Source: Gemmatimonadota bacterium (GTDB lineage Bacteria > Gemmatimonadota > Gemmatimonadetes > Gemmatimonadales > GWC2-71-9). From it: a stretch of 6,284 bases of DNA. The translations under genes were made by a program, and so were the position numbers. The notes under the pieces are model-generated. The model did no database searches, was not told where the DNA came from, and saw nothing but the letters and a program-made list of their open reading frames with translations. The stretch spans positions 1-6,284 of the forward strand of contig JAGGAG010000146.1 in assembly GCA_017889745.1 (NCBI GenBank), given 5' to 3'. Of the stretch, positions 6,271 to 6,284 are shown piece by piece (position 1 is the first letter of the stretch; every line of letters starts with the position of its first letter).

Positions 6271-6284
6271 GGGGGAAAAGTAAT

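Overview
The window is a compact, all-minus-strand housekeeping gene block of high GC. In transcription order (right to left) it reads apaG, tilS, hpt, ftsH, folP and then the first 136 codons of a multi-pass membrane protein of the DUF2723 family, which runs off the left edge. No mobile element, CRISPR array, tRNA or rRNA is visible. All five complete proteins were identified from family motifs in their translations, with their key catalytic residues present. The long plus-strand reading frames are high-GC shadows of these genes.

The gene order and the DUF2723 protein (with its W-D-A-G-E-F first loop and I-P-H-P-P-G-T motif) suggest Gemmatimonadota or a related high-GC lineage. This is inference from gene content and composition, not a proven assignment. 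The tilS-hpt-ftsH core is also the order found in Firmicutes such as Bacillus, so that part of the synteny is old and widespread.

Region by region: apaG (5866-6270) overlaps the start of tilS (4515-5897) by 32 bp. A 35-bp gap carrying a clear Shine-Dalgarno sequence leads to hpt (3928-4479). A 357-bp gap without a convincing gene (3571-3927) separates hpt from ftsH (1585-3570). ftsH and folP (407-1588) overlap by 4 bp (GTGA), and folP and the DUF2723 gene overlap by 4 bp (ATGA), so the last three genes look translationally coupled.

The genes cover tRNA-Ile lysidine formation (tilS), purine salvage (hpt), membrane protein quality control (ftsH), folate synthesis (folP) and probably envelope or secreted-protein glycosylation (the DUF2723 protein). 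The one place not explained by known genes is the hpt-ftsH gap. It holds a good sigma70-type promoter candidate about 290 nt upstream of ftsH and several inverted repeats, so ftsH-folP-DUF2723 may be a separate transcript with a long structured leader. I found no evidence for a wholly new system. The leader is the part most worth checking.
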